Origin: Mytilus edulis
Taxonomy: Eukaryota; Mollusca; Bivalvia; Mytilida; Mytilidae
Assembly: GCF_963676685.1 (NCBI RefSeq)
Contig: NC_092350.1
Coordinates: 66,767,674-66,831,673 of the forward strand
Direction of reading: 5' to 3'
Length of the DNA stretch: 64,000 bases
Each line of letters opens with the position of its first letter. Position 1 is the first letter of the stretch. Position numbers and translations under genes: made by a program. This document shows positions 22,876-35,439 of this stretch, piece by piece. The notes under the pieces were generated by a model. It searched no databases, was not told the origin of the DNA, and saw only the letters and a list, made by a program, of their open reading frames with translations.

Positions 22876-25279
22876 ACTTAATGCCCATAAGTACCGGTTT
22901 ACGAATGGTTGTACAATCTAAAAATGTAAGAAAAAGTATCTACACAGTTGGTGGATTGATGACACAATTACTGTCTGCTATTGTTACATATCATAAAACG
23001 TTCATGTTTAAAATTACGAACACATGTTGTTTTGAAATTTTTCCGCTATGGCCTTTTTTCGTTATGTGTATAACATATGTTGGGCTTCATTGATTTACAA
23101 TCAATTCTCGTGTTATTGGTCATGTACAAGCACCTACTTCAGTGTGACTCTTTGAATTAAATAAACATCTGAAATAAATGTGATAGAAACATAACAATTT
23201 AATATTTCATCATAAAAAATGAGAAACATAACCATGAGATTGAACACCTTCTGAAAAACAATCCATTATTTACGTATTAAAACGCTTTTTTCTCTTGATA
23301 AAATTTTATTGCACATATATATATTTATTATCTACATCAATTTACAACTTCAATATCAAAAACAGCAAGTCCTTATACTATCAGGCACCTCACTCTTATC
23401 TCACATGCAGCTCACTCATTCAACGTATTAAAAAGCTACTGATGGAGCCACGGCGACTCTTGAAGAAATAAAAGGTATTAAGCAGCTATATAGGTAAAAT
23501 TTAGTGAAGTTCTCCTTTTTATTAAAAAAAATCATTTATTTTTTTAGGGAAAAAAGTTGTATAAATTGCAACAACAACAAAAAACATAACTTTGTTTTGA
23601 ATTGAAGTGTCCTTCTCGGGGGATTCCTTTGTTTCGAACCTTAAAACACGGTAAATTAAGCATATTTGACTTTCATCCTTTTTTTTTGGGGGGGGGGGGG
23701 GGGTTAAACTAACTATTTTCCAGACATATCATAATATATAAAAATCGAGACATTGACCAAAAGATATTTTTATTTCTTGTTTTTATCATAAATTCTTTTC
23801 TTTCAGCACTTTTTGAAATTAGCCCCTCTGTAAAAAAAATATCAGGGGAAATTGGCCTTACCTCAAATTTTGTCCGATTTTTGATTCTTGATTAAAAATG
23901 TACAAGACAGGTCAAAGGGTATATCAAATAGCTGCAAATTAAAAATGGAATTACCGAAATTGGAATTAACATTTTAACGCGTTCGAAACCGAAAATGCAA
24001 ACTGTACTTTCTAGCTCGAACAACGGCAATTATGGAGCCAGTTATATATCGTGGACTTAGACCAGGGTATATTGCTCCATGTGCTTTGCTCGTAGACATG
24101 ACCATTCAGATAGGATCGGAGTCAGAACCAGTCAAAGTCAACAGTGCTATTAAGAAAAACCTAAACCACAAACCCAACCCAGAAGTGATGGTAATTGTAG
24201 TACATGCTGTAATAGTTGCGAACATTTTGAGAATGCACATTTTTACGTTACCCCTATTATATTGTAATGTACTTAACTATATCAATAGGCAGCAGAGCCA
24301 CCCCTAAATAAAATACATCAGAAAAAAAAATTCAATTTTTTATCATAGTAGTGCTAAGTTCCACAAGTCCCATATAATTCAACCAAAGACAGATTTATGA
24401 ATTCTAGAAGTAGTTCCCCTATCTAAATAGTTTTTAATCTGGTTGCAAATACAGGCTGTTCAAGAGCCGATTGTAAAATAAATGTAAGAAGAGGTTCTGT
24501 TTTCGTTTTTCTATTTTTAATTCAGATTTTATTAAGAACCAACTTCATTATTCTAAGATGAATAATCATCTTTTTTCTGAGACATTTGCCACTGGCAGTA
24601 TAAGAGAACCTCCATAAATTGAGCTACAGTCTGTGTATCCTTGTTGTATCATAGAACCTAGTGTTTTACACAAGGGAAAGTTGTAACTTTGAACAAGGAT
24701 CACTGACTGTAGTATACTATAATAACCACAATTATTGTTTTAGTTGTCGTTATTATATCATTTCACGCAACATGCTATAAGTAGTTGAATTTACACGTGT
24801 AAGCTTGCATATACATAGATTATCGGTGGTGTAACAAAATCATTTTATAAAACAATTTTAAAACGAAACAAGAATGCAAGATGGACTCGTCCTCTGTCTT
24901 GTGGTCTTGTTTCCGTTGGGTGTACAGGAGTGACGACCTGTATACTACATGTCAGAAAATGCATTATTATGTTTGATCAAAACCTGCTTACAAGGTAGAA
25001 ATATAGCCACTGATAATCTGATAACCGCTTTAGATTCTTGATATTGTTTTCGAAAACCTTCCAGACAGTATAGTGTAGTTTGTTAGATTTTTTAACGGGC
25101 CAATGAGCATTATTGGCCCCCCTTTTTTTCAATCAATTCATTAAATACCCTGATACTTAGTTCTACTTTTATGATTATTATAAAAGCACCCTTTGTTGTT
25201 TATATATCTATAGATAAAATAGAGCAAGTCCTTTTGAGTTGTGAAGTTGAAATAGATACATGTATCTTCACATCCATTT
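22876..25279. other. Element interior, no gene seen
   Basis: AT-rich. An uninterrupted run of 16 G at 23,688-23,703 follows a T-run. The open frame 24,032-24,307 has no recognisable domain. Confidence 0.45.
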
Positions 25280-26085
25280 TTTTATGGAAATATTCTTTAT
25301 AAAGCACAAAGGTGTCAGTATTCACCTCAAAAACTAACAAAACCTTTGAATAGACTTATTAAGAAGGGATATAGTTACGATACTGTTGTCAGGTCATTAA
25401 AGATTGCATATTTTGGCGTTAATATTGATTCACTTATAGGGTCTTTGCATCGGAACTAAACACATTTATTCAAAAACCAGTTGTTGGCATGACACGGGTT
25501 ATGTTCTTCTCATATATGTTATGATGGTATGATACTAATCCCCTAACGGGAAGGATTGTGCCTGATGTTCATATGATGAAATCATAATCTTTCAGTCAGT
25601 TTAATTGAAGTCTGGAGCTGGCATGTCAGTTAACTGCTAGTAGTCTGTTGTTATTTATGTATTATTGTCATTTTGTTTATTTTCTTTGATTACATCTTCT
25701 GACATCAGACTCGGACTTCTCTTGAACTGAATTTTAATGTGCGTATTGTTATGCATTTACTTTTCTACATTGGCTAGAGGTATAGGGGGAGGGTTGAGAT
25801 CTCACAAACATGTTTAACCCCGCCGCATTTTTGCCTCTGGCCTTTGTTAGTCTTGTATTATTTTAATTTTAGTTTCTTGTGTACAATTTGGAAATTAGTA
25901 TTGCGTTCATTATCACTGAACTAGTATATATTTGTTTAGGGGCCAGCTGAAGGACGCCTCCTGGTGCGGGAATTTTTCGCTACATTGAAGACCTGTTGGT
26001 TACCTTCTGCTGTTGTTTTTTTCTATGGTCGGGTTGTTGTCTCTTTGGCACATTCCCCATTTCCATTCTCAATTTTATCTTAGTA
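25280..26085 (+). mobile_element. 3' end of a decayed retroelement
   Basis: A short frame at 25,343-25,459 reads like the C-terminal end of a retroelement polyprotein (KKGYSYDTVVRSLKIAYFGV). It is followed by a long non-coding tail ending GACATTCCCC-like sequence (TTGTCTCTTTGGCACATTCC near 26,037). The last part recurs at about 31,500-31,570. Confidence 0.5.
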
Positions 26086-26272
26086 TATTTTGTCAGTAGT
26101 CCCCCTCCTCAGAGTATAGTATACTTATGTCAGTAGTCTCCCTCCTCAGAATATCTAGTATGTTTATGTTTATCCCCCTCCACATACCCCCTTTGCATAT
26201 CTATTAAAAAGTCCAATATGTGCATTTTCTATGTTCGTGATGTTTTCAGTATGTACACACTTTCAGCAACCA

Positions 26273-26415
26273 TGAAGATGAATTACCCATAGACAAATTA
26301 CCCAAAGACGAATTACCCAATTGAAAGACGAATTACCCAAAGACGAATTACCCAATTGAAAGACGAATAACCCATAGACGAATTACCCAAAGACGAATTA
26401 CCCAAGGACGAATTC
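26273..26415 (+). repeat. Minisatellite GACGAATTACCCA
   Basis: About nine units of 14-19 bases built on AAGACGAATTACCCA, some extended by ATTGAA. The minus-strand frame through it (SLGNSSLGNSS) is an artefact. Confidence 0.85.
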
Positions 26416-26564
26416 CCGCAGATGAAATATAACATTACAAACCCAATGACGAAATGTAGCAGTTTGTGCTCGGGACGAGCACTTCGGGGAAGTAGTGGAT
26501 AATATAACCGGAATAAAAGTGACATTGGGAACTTTTACTATAATTTGCAAAGTGCTTTATATAG

Positions 26565-26700
26565 GAACTCTCGTTTTGAATTGAATATGCATATGAACTC
26601 TCGTTTTGAATAGTTATATGAGCTGTCGTTTTGAATATTCATATGAACTTTCGTTTTAAATTGATTATTTCTCGTTTTAGTTTTAAGTTGAATATTTCTT
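26565..26700 (+). repeat. Short tandem repeat CTCGTTTTGAAT
   Basis: Four to five imperfect units of ATATGAACTCTCGTTTTGAA, period about 30 bases. Confidence 0.6.
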
Positions 26701-29700
26701 GTTGTAAATGTTTCTTATTTCAAATATCCAAAGAGATTATAGAATTACTATTTTACAACTTAATCCGATCGCTGTCAAGACGATGTGAGAGATAATACAT
26801 GTATCTAACACTTGAACTACAAAAGCAATTTTCGCTATTTTATAAAGTTTAGCCGGAGGACAATAATCCTATTATTATTACATAAGATTGGACAATTATA
26901 TTCATATTTTATGGGAACCTTTTATAATGTCTTAATACCCTTATCTTTGACTTAATTTATATGTTTTGTAAACTGTTGCTGGGGCAGTCTACCCCTAGTT
27001 TTCGAACTGTAAACTTGTGTCAGCAATAAATTTGTATATATTTGTATACGGTATTGCGTTTAAAGCAGCCATAGTGTCAATTATAGACCTACAAACTTAA
27101 ATGTAACCCGTGCCGAAGTTCACGGACTGATGCCGGAAAATCACGGGGTTATTTTTTCTCTAAAACGCTTTTTTCATATTACAAACTGCCTTATCCTGTC
27201 ATCCACAAAAATGACCCATACAAATATTTCCTCAGCATAAAAAGTTCACCAGCCTTGTGTCACCTTTACTGGCCATACTCGCAGTAAAATTTGAAATATT
27301 CAAATTTTAATTATAAGTTAATTATTTATTAAATGTTTAAGTAACACATTCATCTATTCTAAAAATACGAAACACAGTTTTTACTATTTATTTATTAAAG
27401 CTCTTATGTAACGTTGCGCTCTTTTGAATAACACATTTTCCCGTTTCTGTTTTATGACGTCATGCTTTTGACGTGCGCTTCGTCGTCTAGACTTTATTTG
27501 ATTGAATACCGATGCACATCGTTTTTTATTAGACAGATTATAGTTGTTAAGAAACTTTTTATGTATACTATCTTTTTATTACATCGAAACTTATTGAAAG
27601 AGAGAAAACATTGTATACTACTTTTTAGAAATATGCGTAACTTTTAATTATCATTTTAAACGTAATTTAACTTATGAGAGAACTAATGATACATGAATGA
27701 AATGGTTTTTATTGTTTGTATATTATAATTTATGTATTTTTACTTATGTGAAATTATTCTTTATTTGTAGAGAATCGATTGTTAGCGACCATATGATATT
27801 ATATATGAATAACAGATAGATACATGGTGCAAACTCGCATAATCATCCCGCAAGTTAACCGATGTGATTCGTTCACTCCCAGTTCAATCCCACAAACTGA
27901 TATTCCAGATAACGACTTCGATTTGGTCCAGTAACTGTCCGAAACGTGTCATCAAGAATGATACAAAAAATCCATATTCAAGTTAATTGATATTGTTTTC
28001 TGCTATATACACGGGTCATAATCACAGGGTTGATACTACTAAATTCAATCATTGTCAAATTGTTCCCTATTGTAGTATTTTCATCAGTAAGACTTTCTAA
28101 GATAACAATACGAATAACAATACGAATACTAAAAATCTGGACTTAAAATAAGGCGTATAGATACAGTTATCAATTTGTTAGCGGACATGACGTAAAACAG
28201 CGAATAAAAAAATTCAACTTTATTTATAATTTATATAGGATAATGCTATTGATTAAAAAATACTCCATTCCAGGACCTTTTGTTTTTCAAATAATTAATA
28301 TCACCAATAATTGTTCAAGGTCGACGGGTTCAAAAAGGAATACGCATAGTTATATACTAATTAATTCAGCTACGACCCCGCGATTTCACGGGTGTGTTCT
28401 AGAACTATATTATATATATAATCAACACATTATTCCGCAGTTGTTGATATGAATCTATCTGTTTGTTCAACATTTCAACGAATATCGTCATATAAATGAG
28501 AAACATCTACTTCTTTTCTGAATGGAGAGTCATAGATCAATGAATGTTATTGTGGGATACGGTATAAACGGTTAACTTCGATGCGTTTAGTTATGAACGC
28601 GAAGGTTTGATAAATTTAGTTAAATACACAATTTAGCCAAAGGTTTATAAAAGGGATTTGCTGCACATCTGAGAAATCTTATTTTAAAAAACATAAAATT
28701 TCATACAAATATATTCTATTGGTTCCATATGTTGTCATTCTAAAATATACATTGTTTTTGACAGTTTCCCTTAAATTTTGCCATTTTAAGAAATATCGGT
28801 CCCCCTTTTCTCAGCTGCGGTTAAAGCGTGAAAAAATGTAGTGAAAGCTAACGAGGCTTTTTATTCATATGATTTAATCCACATTATCCTCAAAATACGG
28901 AATCTGTCTAAAATTGGTGCAATCTGGTTCGCCGTGAAATCGACGTAACATATTAAAGCAAAATTCTTTTAAAAAATCACCGATATAACGAAAAGAAAAC
29001 TGGGACAGACTTTGACATGAAAAATAAGGCTTTAAATCTTCTGTTATTTTCTGCTACTGCTTATAAATTAAGAATGTTCACTTGTCATGTTTTTTAAATT
29101 TTGTTAGAATTTCGGAACCCTCTTATTCATTTGTTTAAGCATAATAAAAGCATTTGCCAGATAAATCCCAGTTTTAAAAAGTCTTTTACATTTACAATAT
29201 GTCATTGATACGTTTCTAGTTCTCAAAATGAATTAAAATGAAATAAGGATTATAATAAGACATTAGTAAAAAAAATATATAAAACCCTTGTTATGTTTTA
29301 TTACATTTTGAGAACAGCTGTATGTTAAAGATTTGAAAAAGGAATAGAGAAATTGTTCCCGCTAAAATATCATTTAAGTCTTGAAAACAAACACACGGAC
29401 CTAAATTAACTTTTTGCTCTATTTGATTTCTCAGTCATTACCAGTGGCGGAACTAGAATTTTTTTAAAGGGTATAACTACATTTGTTGGTTTTATAACAT
29501 GTATAAGCAGTTTGATTAAGATGGGGACTTTGGACTTAATTTTGCCAATACTCCCTCTTAATTTAAAAAAAAGTACAAGAAAATATCTTCTTCCTCGGTC
29601 AATATAATCTGAACATGTCCATCTATAAAGTATTGACCTCGTCAAACGGCTAAAATTCATAAATATATTGCCGCCTTTTAAAACCGTATGTAATAAATGT

Positions 29701-30019
29701 GAATGGAAGATATAATTGTTTTTAAAATGTAACATTCTTTTTGCTTTGAATAACGACACAGAGCTATTAGTTTCTCAGTCGATATACACGCCATCTTGAA
29801 ATAATAAATGGTCACATATGAATTATGATTGGTTGCTTCATGATGTGGCACCTATTGGCTTAAATGAGATAAAGAATTACAGACTTTTCTTTCTGAGGAT
29901 AAGACATCAAATCCCGTAAAAATTAACTATGTGTAGTAGTTCATGATCGTTTTAATATACATATATCACACACTGAAGATGAAAAACAGAGACACACCTC
30001 GAGAATCGTGTCTGTATAT
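26701..30019. other. Element interior, no gene seen
   Basis: AT-rich. Minus-strand frame 29,406-29,759 (ends LVPPLVMTEKSNRAKS) lies in what looks like a dispersed repeat and has no domain. No transposase signature seen. Confidence 0.4.
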
Positions 30020-31136
30020 TTGTAAAGTAACAAGTAAAGTGAACAACATTTTAAAAGCATGGGTGTATTACGCACCCTCTTAAAGTAGAACAACATAATT
30101 TCCCCTTAAAACTAAATATTTATATAGCATTTTTATATCAATAAATATCTAAAAATACCACATTTCCAATACTAAATAAACAACCCGATGCACACATATT
30201 CCCTTAAATATGGATACAGCGAAGCAGTCCACAGCTTTTTAGAAAGCTCAAACTTGTAATCTTCTTAATTTTCAAAGTTTATTTCACTGATGCGTTTTTA
30301 TTTTTAACTGTGTCAAAAAAGCGTTTCCCCAGAACGTAATATGTTTTTGCACATTACGTAATAGATGTATGGACATAATGTAATAGGCCTTTGTACATAA
30401 CGTAATAGGTGTTTGCACATAATGTAATAGGTATTTGCACATAACGTAATAGGCGTTTGCACATAATGAAATAGGTGTTATACATAACGTAATAGGTGTT
30501 TGCACAAAACGTTATAGGTGTTTGCACAAAATGTAACAGGCATTGGGACATAACGTAGTAGATGTTTGCACATAACGTAAAAGATGTTTGCACACAACAT
30601 ATAAGTTGGTTGAACGTAACTTTATAAGCGTGTGCACATAATATATAAGTGTTTGAACATAATGTGAAAGGCATTTGCACATGACGTAATGAATGCTAAC
30701 AGAGAGTATCAATTGTTCAGCAAAACGTATATGAACTAGAAAAAAAATGTATATAAACAAAAGGTTTAGAAGATACGGCATAACAATGACCTTTGTAACA
30801 GGACGCAATTATTACCAGACTTACTTAAAGGCAGAATAGACACAACATAGAGAAAATATAAAAAGAATGTATAGGTGGTTGATCATTACGTTTGGTGGTA
30901 TTCACAGAATAGTAGTTACAGCATAATGTAATGGCTATTGCACACATCAAAGTTTAGCAATGACATATCATACAATTATTTGACCAAACAATTAATTCAT
31001 TTGACATAACACAGAGATGCAGTGACAGGAAAAAAAGGCTCCTGCACATAACATAAAGAAGAAATGACAGGACGTAAAGACAAAGCGACAAAACACATTA
31101 AATATTTACACTATAAGACAGTTCCGGCGTTCCATA
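30020..31136 (-). repeat. Right terminal inverted repeat, with minisatellite
   Basis: Reverse complement of the left arm. The subterminal array (about 30,330-30,690) has units of TTTGCACATAACGTAATAGG. Open frames on the minus strand at 30,284-30,808 come from the array. Confidence 0.8.
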
Positions 31137-31142
31137 AGTATA
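31137..31142 (+). repeat. Right target-site duplication (AGTATA)
   Basis: Second copy of the duplicated target. The sequence then continues TTTGATTTATCT, matching GTTGAATTTATCT after the single AGTATA in copy A. Confidence 0.85.
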
Positions 31143-31300
31143 TTTGATTTATCTGCTTAACATGAAAAAATAAAAAGATATACATAGACAAGGATAGTCA
31201 TACAATACTGTAATAATGCAATTGATCGGTATTTAAAATTGTCCAAATTTGCGGGAAATTACTACTATTAAATAACTATATAAAAAAACACAATTCTCAG

Positions 31301-31386
31301 GCAGCAATTACAAAAGTCCTGAAAATGATGAGGTGAATATGTCAACATCATCAGTAGCAACAACACACCTCCCCCGAATTTATATT
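31301..31386 (+). CDS. Possible exon 3 of B-box gene copy B (3' end uncertain)
   Basis: Acceptor CAATTCTCAG, phase 1, peptide starting GSNYKSPENDEVNMSTSS. In-frame TGA at 31,387 unless a donor precedes it. Further downstream another frame (VSAVTGSLYNLHAAPEVSNF) resembles copy A, so copy B has lost a few bases or an exon border lies between. Confidence 0.33.
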
Positions 31387-31496
31387 TGATTTTTATTCTC
31401 AAAGTTAAGCTTATATCAGCTGTATCAGCAGTGACGGGATCACTATACAATCTTCATGCGGCACCAGAAGTTTCAAACTTCCAACATGATATACTA

Positions 31497-31575
31497 GTAA
31501 TATCTGTCCTTTGATTGGGTTGTTGTATTTTTGACACATTCCCCATTTCCATTCTGAATTTTATTAAGACACCTG
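31497..31575 (+). repeat. Retroelement-tail fragment
   Basis: GGGTTGTTGTATTTTTGACACATTCCCC recurs from 26,030-26,075 (motif shortened: TTGACACATTCCCC). Inserted just after the coding-like stretch. Confidence 0.5.
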
Positions 31576-32102
31576 CATTCATTGTAAAAAATAAACAGTC
31601 TTAAGCAGTGAAAAACAACCAAAAACCCAATGACATTTTTTGCTTGCATTAAAAAAGGCGTCCTAGTTAGGAGATGAAACCATCTGTACCGCATCCTGAC
31701 ATTAAAATTTGATATTAAATAAAGCGTTAAAAATTGTTACACGGAAAACGAAAGGCTGATACTATCTGTAATTGACTTTCTCATAGAGTACACACACACA
31801 AGATCTAATTGACTGCGGTAGTAATTTGCTTCGATGTAGGAGGAGTAACCCTTCAATTGGGGGTCAAGTGTCAAGAAATACCTAAAGTTCTAACTACCCC
31901 TGAGAAGACTACTTGTACATGTTTAATCGGCTATTTGTACATTTTCTCTTTTAATCCGTCTGACTTCTTTGCTTTTTAGATCATTGACAGTTGTATATCA
32001 CATTTAGCTTTATCATATACGTATGATTTGAAGTTCATATTGAATGAGTTATTTAATAAATTGCACGTAGCTCCTGATTTACGATAAACATTACATCTTC
32101 AG
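31576..32102. other. Intron of copy B
   Basis: Non-coding. The part 31,720-31,840 aligns with 2,085-2,210 of copy A. Confidence 0.5.
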
Positions 32103-32240
32103 AATCCTTCTTGAGAAACAGAATGAAGTTGACGAGCTAACAAAGGAAGTGATGAAACATAAATCTAAATCAAAAGACCTAGAAATGGAGAAAAACAAAT
32201 TACAGAAGAAGTTGGATGAGAGGCATCTGGATATAGAGCA
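32103..32240 (+). CDS. B-box gene copy B, coiled-coil exon (138 nt)
   Basis: Acceptor ACATCTTCAG, donor CA|GTAATA. Same 138-nt length and phases as 2,684-2,821. The peptide is charged helix (LLEKQNEVDELTKEVMK, LEMEKNKLQKKLDE). Most differences from copy A are conservative. Confidence 0.72.
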
Positions 32241-32814
32241 GTAATAACTATTCATAAATTTTCTAAGAAAAAATAATAATATGATGCCATGCCAATATTT
32301 AGGATATATTGTTTGAATTGCACCTACTATATACTCGTTTTTGAAAAATCTTTTTTTAAATGCAAATATCATTTGATAAACTTTTTTCATTAAAAAGGAA
32401 CACATTTAGTGTCTTTTCCTAGAATTAAGAAAGCATTCTCATACGTAATTTGAAACAATATACTTAGCACCTGTACATCACAGAAAATATTCAATTATTC
32501 TTGCAACGAAAACATTTGGCTCATATTTTCTGTAATAAACATTATCTTCGATGTCTTTTACCAAACATACAAAAAAAGACTCTCAAAATATTAAAAATGG
32601 AGTAATTAGTTTATATCAAGATACATACATTAGATATAATGACTGCGGTATTAATTGCGTCAGTGTAGGAGTGGTAACTTTTCAATAAGAATATTACCCA
32701 TTGATATCGACACCTCTTCCCATTGTTCCGAAGGATGAAATTATTCGTTTACATATTTTTAAAACGGATTTTACAGTGAAAGTCGAAGTTGAAAATACTT
32801 CCGGAATAGTGTTT
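32241..32814. other. Intron of copy B, no feature seen
   Basis: AT-rich. Minus-strand frame 32,091-32,405 crosses the coiled-coil exon antisense and is a shadow. Confidence 0.5.
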
Positions 32815-32820
32815 ATTAAT

Positions 32821-33190
32821 TTGTATGCCCCACCTACGATAGTAGAGGGGCATTATGTTTTCTGGTCTGTGCGTCCGTCCGTCCGTCTGTCCGTTCGTCC
32901 GTCCGTCCGTCTGTCCGTTCGTCCGTCCGTCCGTCTGTCCGTTCGTTCGTCCGTCCGTCTGTCCGTTCGTCCGTCCGTCTGTCCCGCTTCAGGTTAAAGT
33001 TTTTGGTCAAGGTAGTTTTTGATGAAGTTTAAGTCCAATCGACTTCAAACTTAGTACACATGTCCCCTATGATATGATCTTTCTAATTTTAATGCCAAAT
33101 TAGAGTTTTTACCCCAATTTCACGGTCCACTGAACATGGAAAATGATAGTGTGAGTGGGGCATTCGTGTACTGAGGACACATTCTTGTTC
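32821..33190 (+). mobile_element. TCCG-cored element, copy 2
   Basis: Same ends and order as 7,319-7,707 (GTATGCCCCACCTACGATAG... GAGGACACATTCTTGTT), with a shorter tetranucleotide core at 32,872-32,985. It sits at a different point of the paralogous locus, so it is a separate insertion. Confidence 0.68.
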
Positions 33191-33232
33191 ATATAAATCT
33201 CGTTTTATGAAAGATAATTTAAAATTTGCCGG

Positions 33233-33263
<31 letters not shown>

Positions 33264-33576
33264 ATGTCACTTTATTGGTTAATATGAATGGTACAAATGT
33301 ACATGATTCAAGCAAAGGGAAAATGAGATATGTGTCTGGAGTATGTTGTTGGATGCTCATTTATCATGTACTTTTATTCATACGTTGAATATCAACAGAC
33401 AAGCCAATCGTTAAAGAATAGTACTATTGAGTTTGATGTTTTATTTTTAACCCCATATTCTGAAGAACTAAGGTTACCAGTTTAGTGATATTTTAATGTA
33501 ATGAATATATGACTTTGAAAGAATTTTTAAAAAGACTGATATTTAAGGTTAATACGTATGATTTTGTAAATTTCAG
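33191..33576. other. Intron of copy B
   Basis: Non-coding. T-run at about 33,232-33,259. Confidence 0.5.
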
Positions 33577-33701
33577 AATCATATCTGAAAACAGAAAATC
33601 GATGCAAGCACTTGAGGAAGAATTACAGGAAGAAAAAGCTAAACGACATGGACAAGAGCAAAGTAAATTAGAAACTCGAGAAGATAGAGAAGAAATACAA
33701 G
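33577..33701 (+). CDS. B-box gene copy B, second coiled-coil exon (125 nt)
   Basis: Acceptor AATTTCAG, donor CAAG|GTAGAC, 125 nt, phase 2 in and phase 1 out, as in copy A. The peptide begins IISENRKSMQALEEEL and ends ETREDREEIQ. Confidence 0.72.
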
Positions 33702-35439
33702 GTAGACAGATGTATCATCAGGACTTTCCAATGTACGTAAAAAATTTCATGCTTGTATGTTTATGCTTGATGATCTAGTGTAACCAGACCTGATTTTACA
33801 TGTAACGTATAACAGTTTGAAAATTACAATTATTTCTGATTTTTTTATTACTATTTAGAAATCCTAAAAAAAGTCAAATGTCCATAGCTAAATAGTCGCA
33901 GAAAAAAGTATAAATACTAATTCTGAACTTATTGAAATATAGAAAAGAAACCAATAATCATTGATAATCACCTATTGTTTATAATTTTTAATCAAGTTTT
34001 AAAAATGTTGATGACTAAATCGATGACTAATAAAAATTAAACTGAAGGATATACTCAGCCTTCAATTTAGTTTCCTATGAAATTAATTGTAATGATGTAG
34101 TTAAAATAAAGATAATTATTGCAACATATTTAAAACCAATGCGTGCTTTTCATTATTAATATGAAAACGCTGCTATTAAACATTAATTACATTATATCAT
34201 ATACATAGGTATCGAAGAAAAATAATACATCGATATTATTTTTGATTTTTTATTGGGACGAATTAAACAATAATTATGACAAGATGTTGAAAATCATTCA
34301 TAGTATTACATTCCGCCTAATGGTTAATAAATAACAAAATAAAATAATGATATAATTTACAATGATACAAATATCAACCAGACAACAACACGGCGTAGAT
34401 GTAAACATATAAAGGTAACCATATGACCTTCAACAATAAGCATATCTCGTTTCGTATAGTAACCTGTAAAAGTTCCGTTGTAACAGAATATAAGACAATA
34501 CAGACGAAAAGAACGAAGGCCTGAGTTCATAAAAACATGAAACTTAAAACAAATATGGCAGGCTGAAAAATCTACAACTTCTGAATTACAGGTTACTTAC
34601 TTACTTGCTTAATGCGTAGACTTTTTTCGATCAAACCCGGCTTACTTCTTCCCAACTCTGGAATATAACAATAAGCATACATACCCAGATTAACGGTATT
34701 GGCTCGTTATACACTATTATTAAAAGTTTTGTTTCTAAAGGTAATGTTAATTTATCTTGTGGGTTAAGTTGGGTGATAACACTTAACCTACCCTATACGA
34801 ATGTCACTTTAATACTATGGTTTAAGAAAAGCCAGGATTGTGCATAAAATGTCAATTATTCTACATTTTCTATATAAAAATATCCGTTGTTTAAAATGAA
34901 AAGAATTAATTGTATCATTCAAAGAGATAAAATAAGCTTCAAATAAAAGTTTAAATTATGATAACCGTGAAGACGGTGCATTTCATTGGTAATATTATGT
35001 TATTGGTTTAAAACAAAAGTAGCGATAAAGGTAACTAAATAATCATGGTTTATGTTAGGTAATTGCCAGATTGTTTTACTTAAGCATGAAACATAAACTA
35101 GGTAATATTCAATCCTATAAATGAACACTTATTTCAATTTTTAAAAATCTATCATAACAATTTCAAATCTGTTAACTGAAAAAGTTAATTCAAGTCAATA
35201 TGACTGTTGTCCTATTTTACTAGTAGGGTATCTTGACTTATTTTGCATACGTCCCTATCACTTCAGTAAGTTAAATACATCCAATAAACAGTGCAACTGT
35301 ATCTATTTCCAAGAACACATATATTACATATATTTGAAATTTTGATACCAAAACCGAGTAAATGTAACTAACTGATGAGTTTATTAAATGTAAAAATTAA
35401 AAAAAAATACATTCATAACAATTAAAACCAACATTTCTA
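33702..35439. other. Long intron of copy B
   Basis: Alignable with 3,710-5,420 of copy A up to about 35,080. No coding signal. Confidence 0.5.

Larger units (their letters stand above)
19772..31136. mobile_element. 11.4-kb element with about 1.1-kb terminal inverted repeats
   Basis: The ends are exact inverse complements: TATGGAACGCCGGAACTGTC at 19,772 and GACAGTTCCGGCGTTCCATA ending at 31,136, immediately flanked by AGTATA. Similarity between the arms continues inward for about 1.1 kb, with small gaps (about 110 extra bases in the left arm near 20,160-20,265). Both arms carry a tandem array of units like ATTACGTTATGTGCAAACA. The 9-kb interior contains nested repeats and no transposase, integrase or polymerase frame that I can recognise. 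A 6-bp duplication is known for Polintons and a few DNA transposons, but the ends do not begin with AG as in Polintons. I leave the superfamily open: a large foldback or non-autonomous element. Confidence 0.85.

Noticed and set aside
24032-24307. 91-codon frame with a plausible start
   Set aside because: No recognisable domain, no splice context and no second copy to test conservation.
26273-26415. CRISPR-like spacing of GACGAATTACCCA repeats
   Set aside because: Units abut without unique spacers and the genome is eukaryotic; it is a minisatellite.
29406-29759. 117-codon minus-strand frame inside the large element, considered as a transposase remnant
   Set aside because: No catalytic motif or zinc finger and no resemblance to a transposase; it looks like dispersed-repeat sequence.
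19772-31136. Assignment of the large element to Polintons on the basis of the 6-bp TSD
   Set aside because: No integrase, protein-primed polymerase, packaging ATPase or capsid frame is visible, and the termini do not start with AG.
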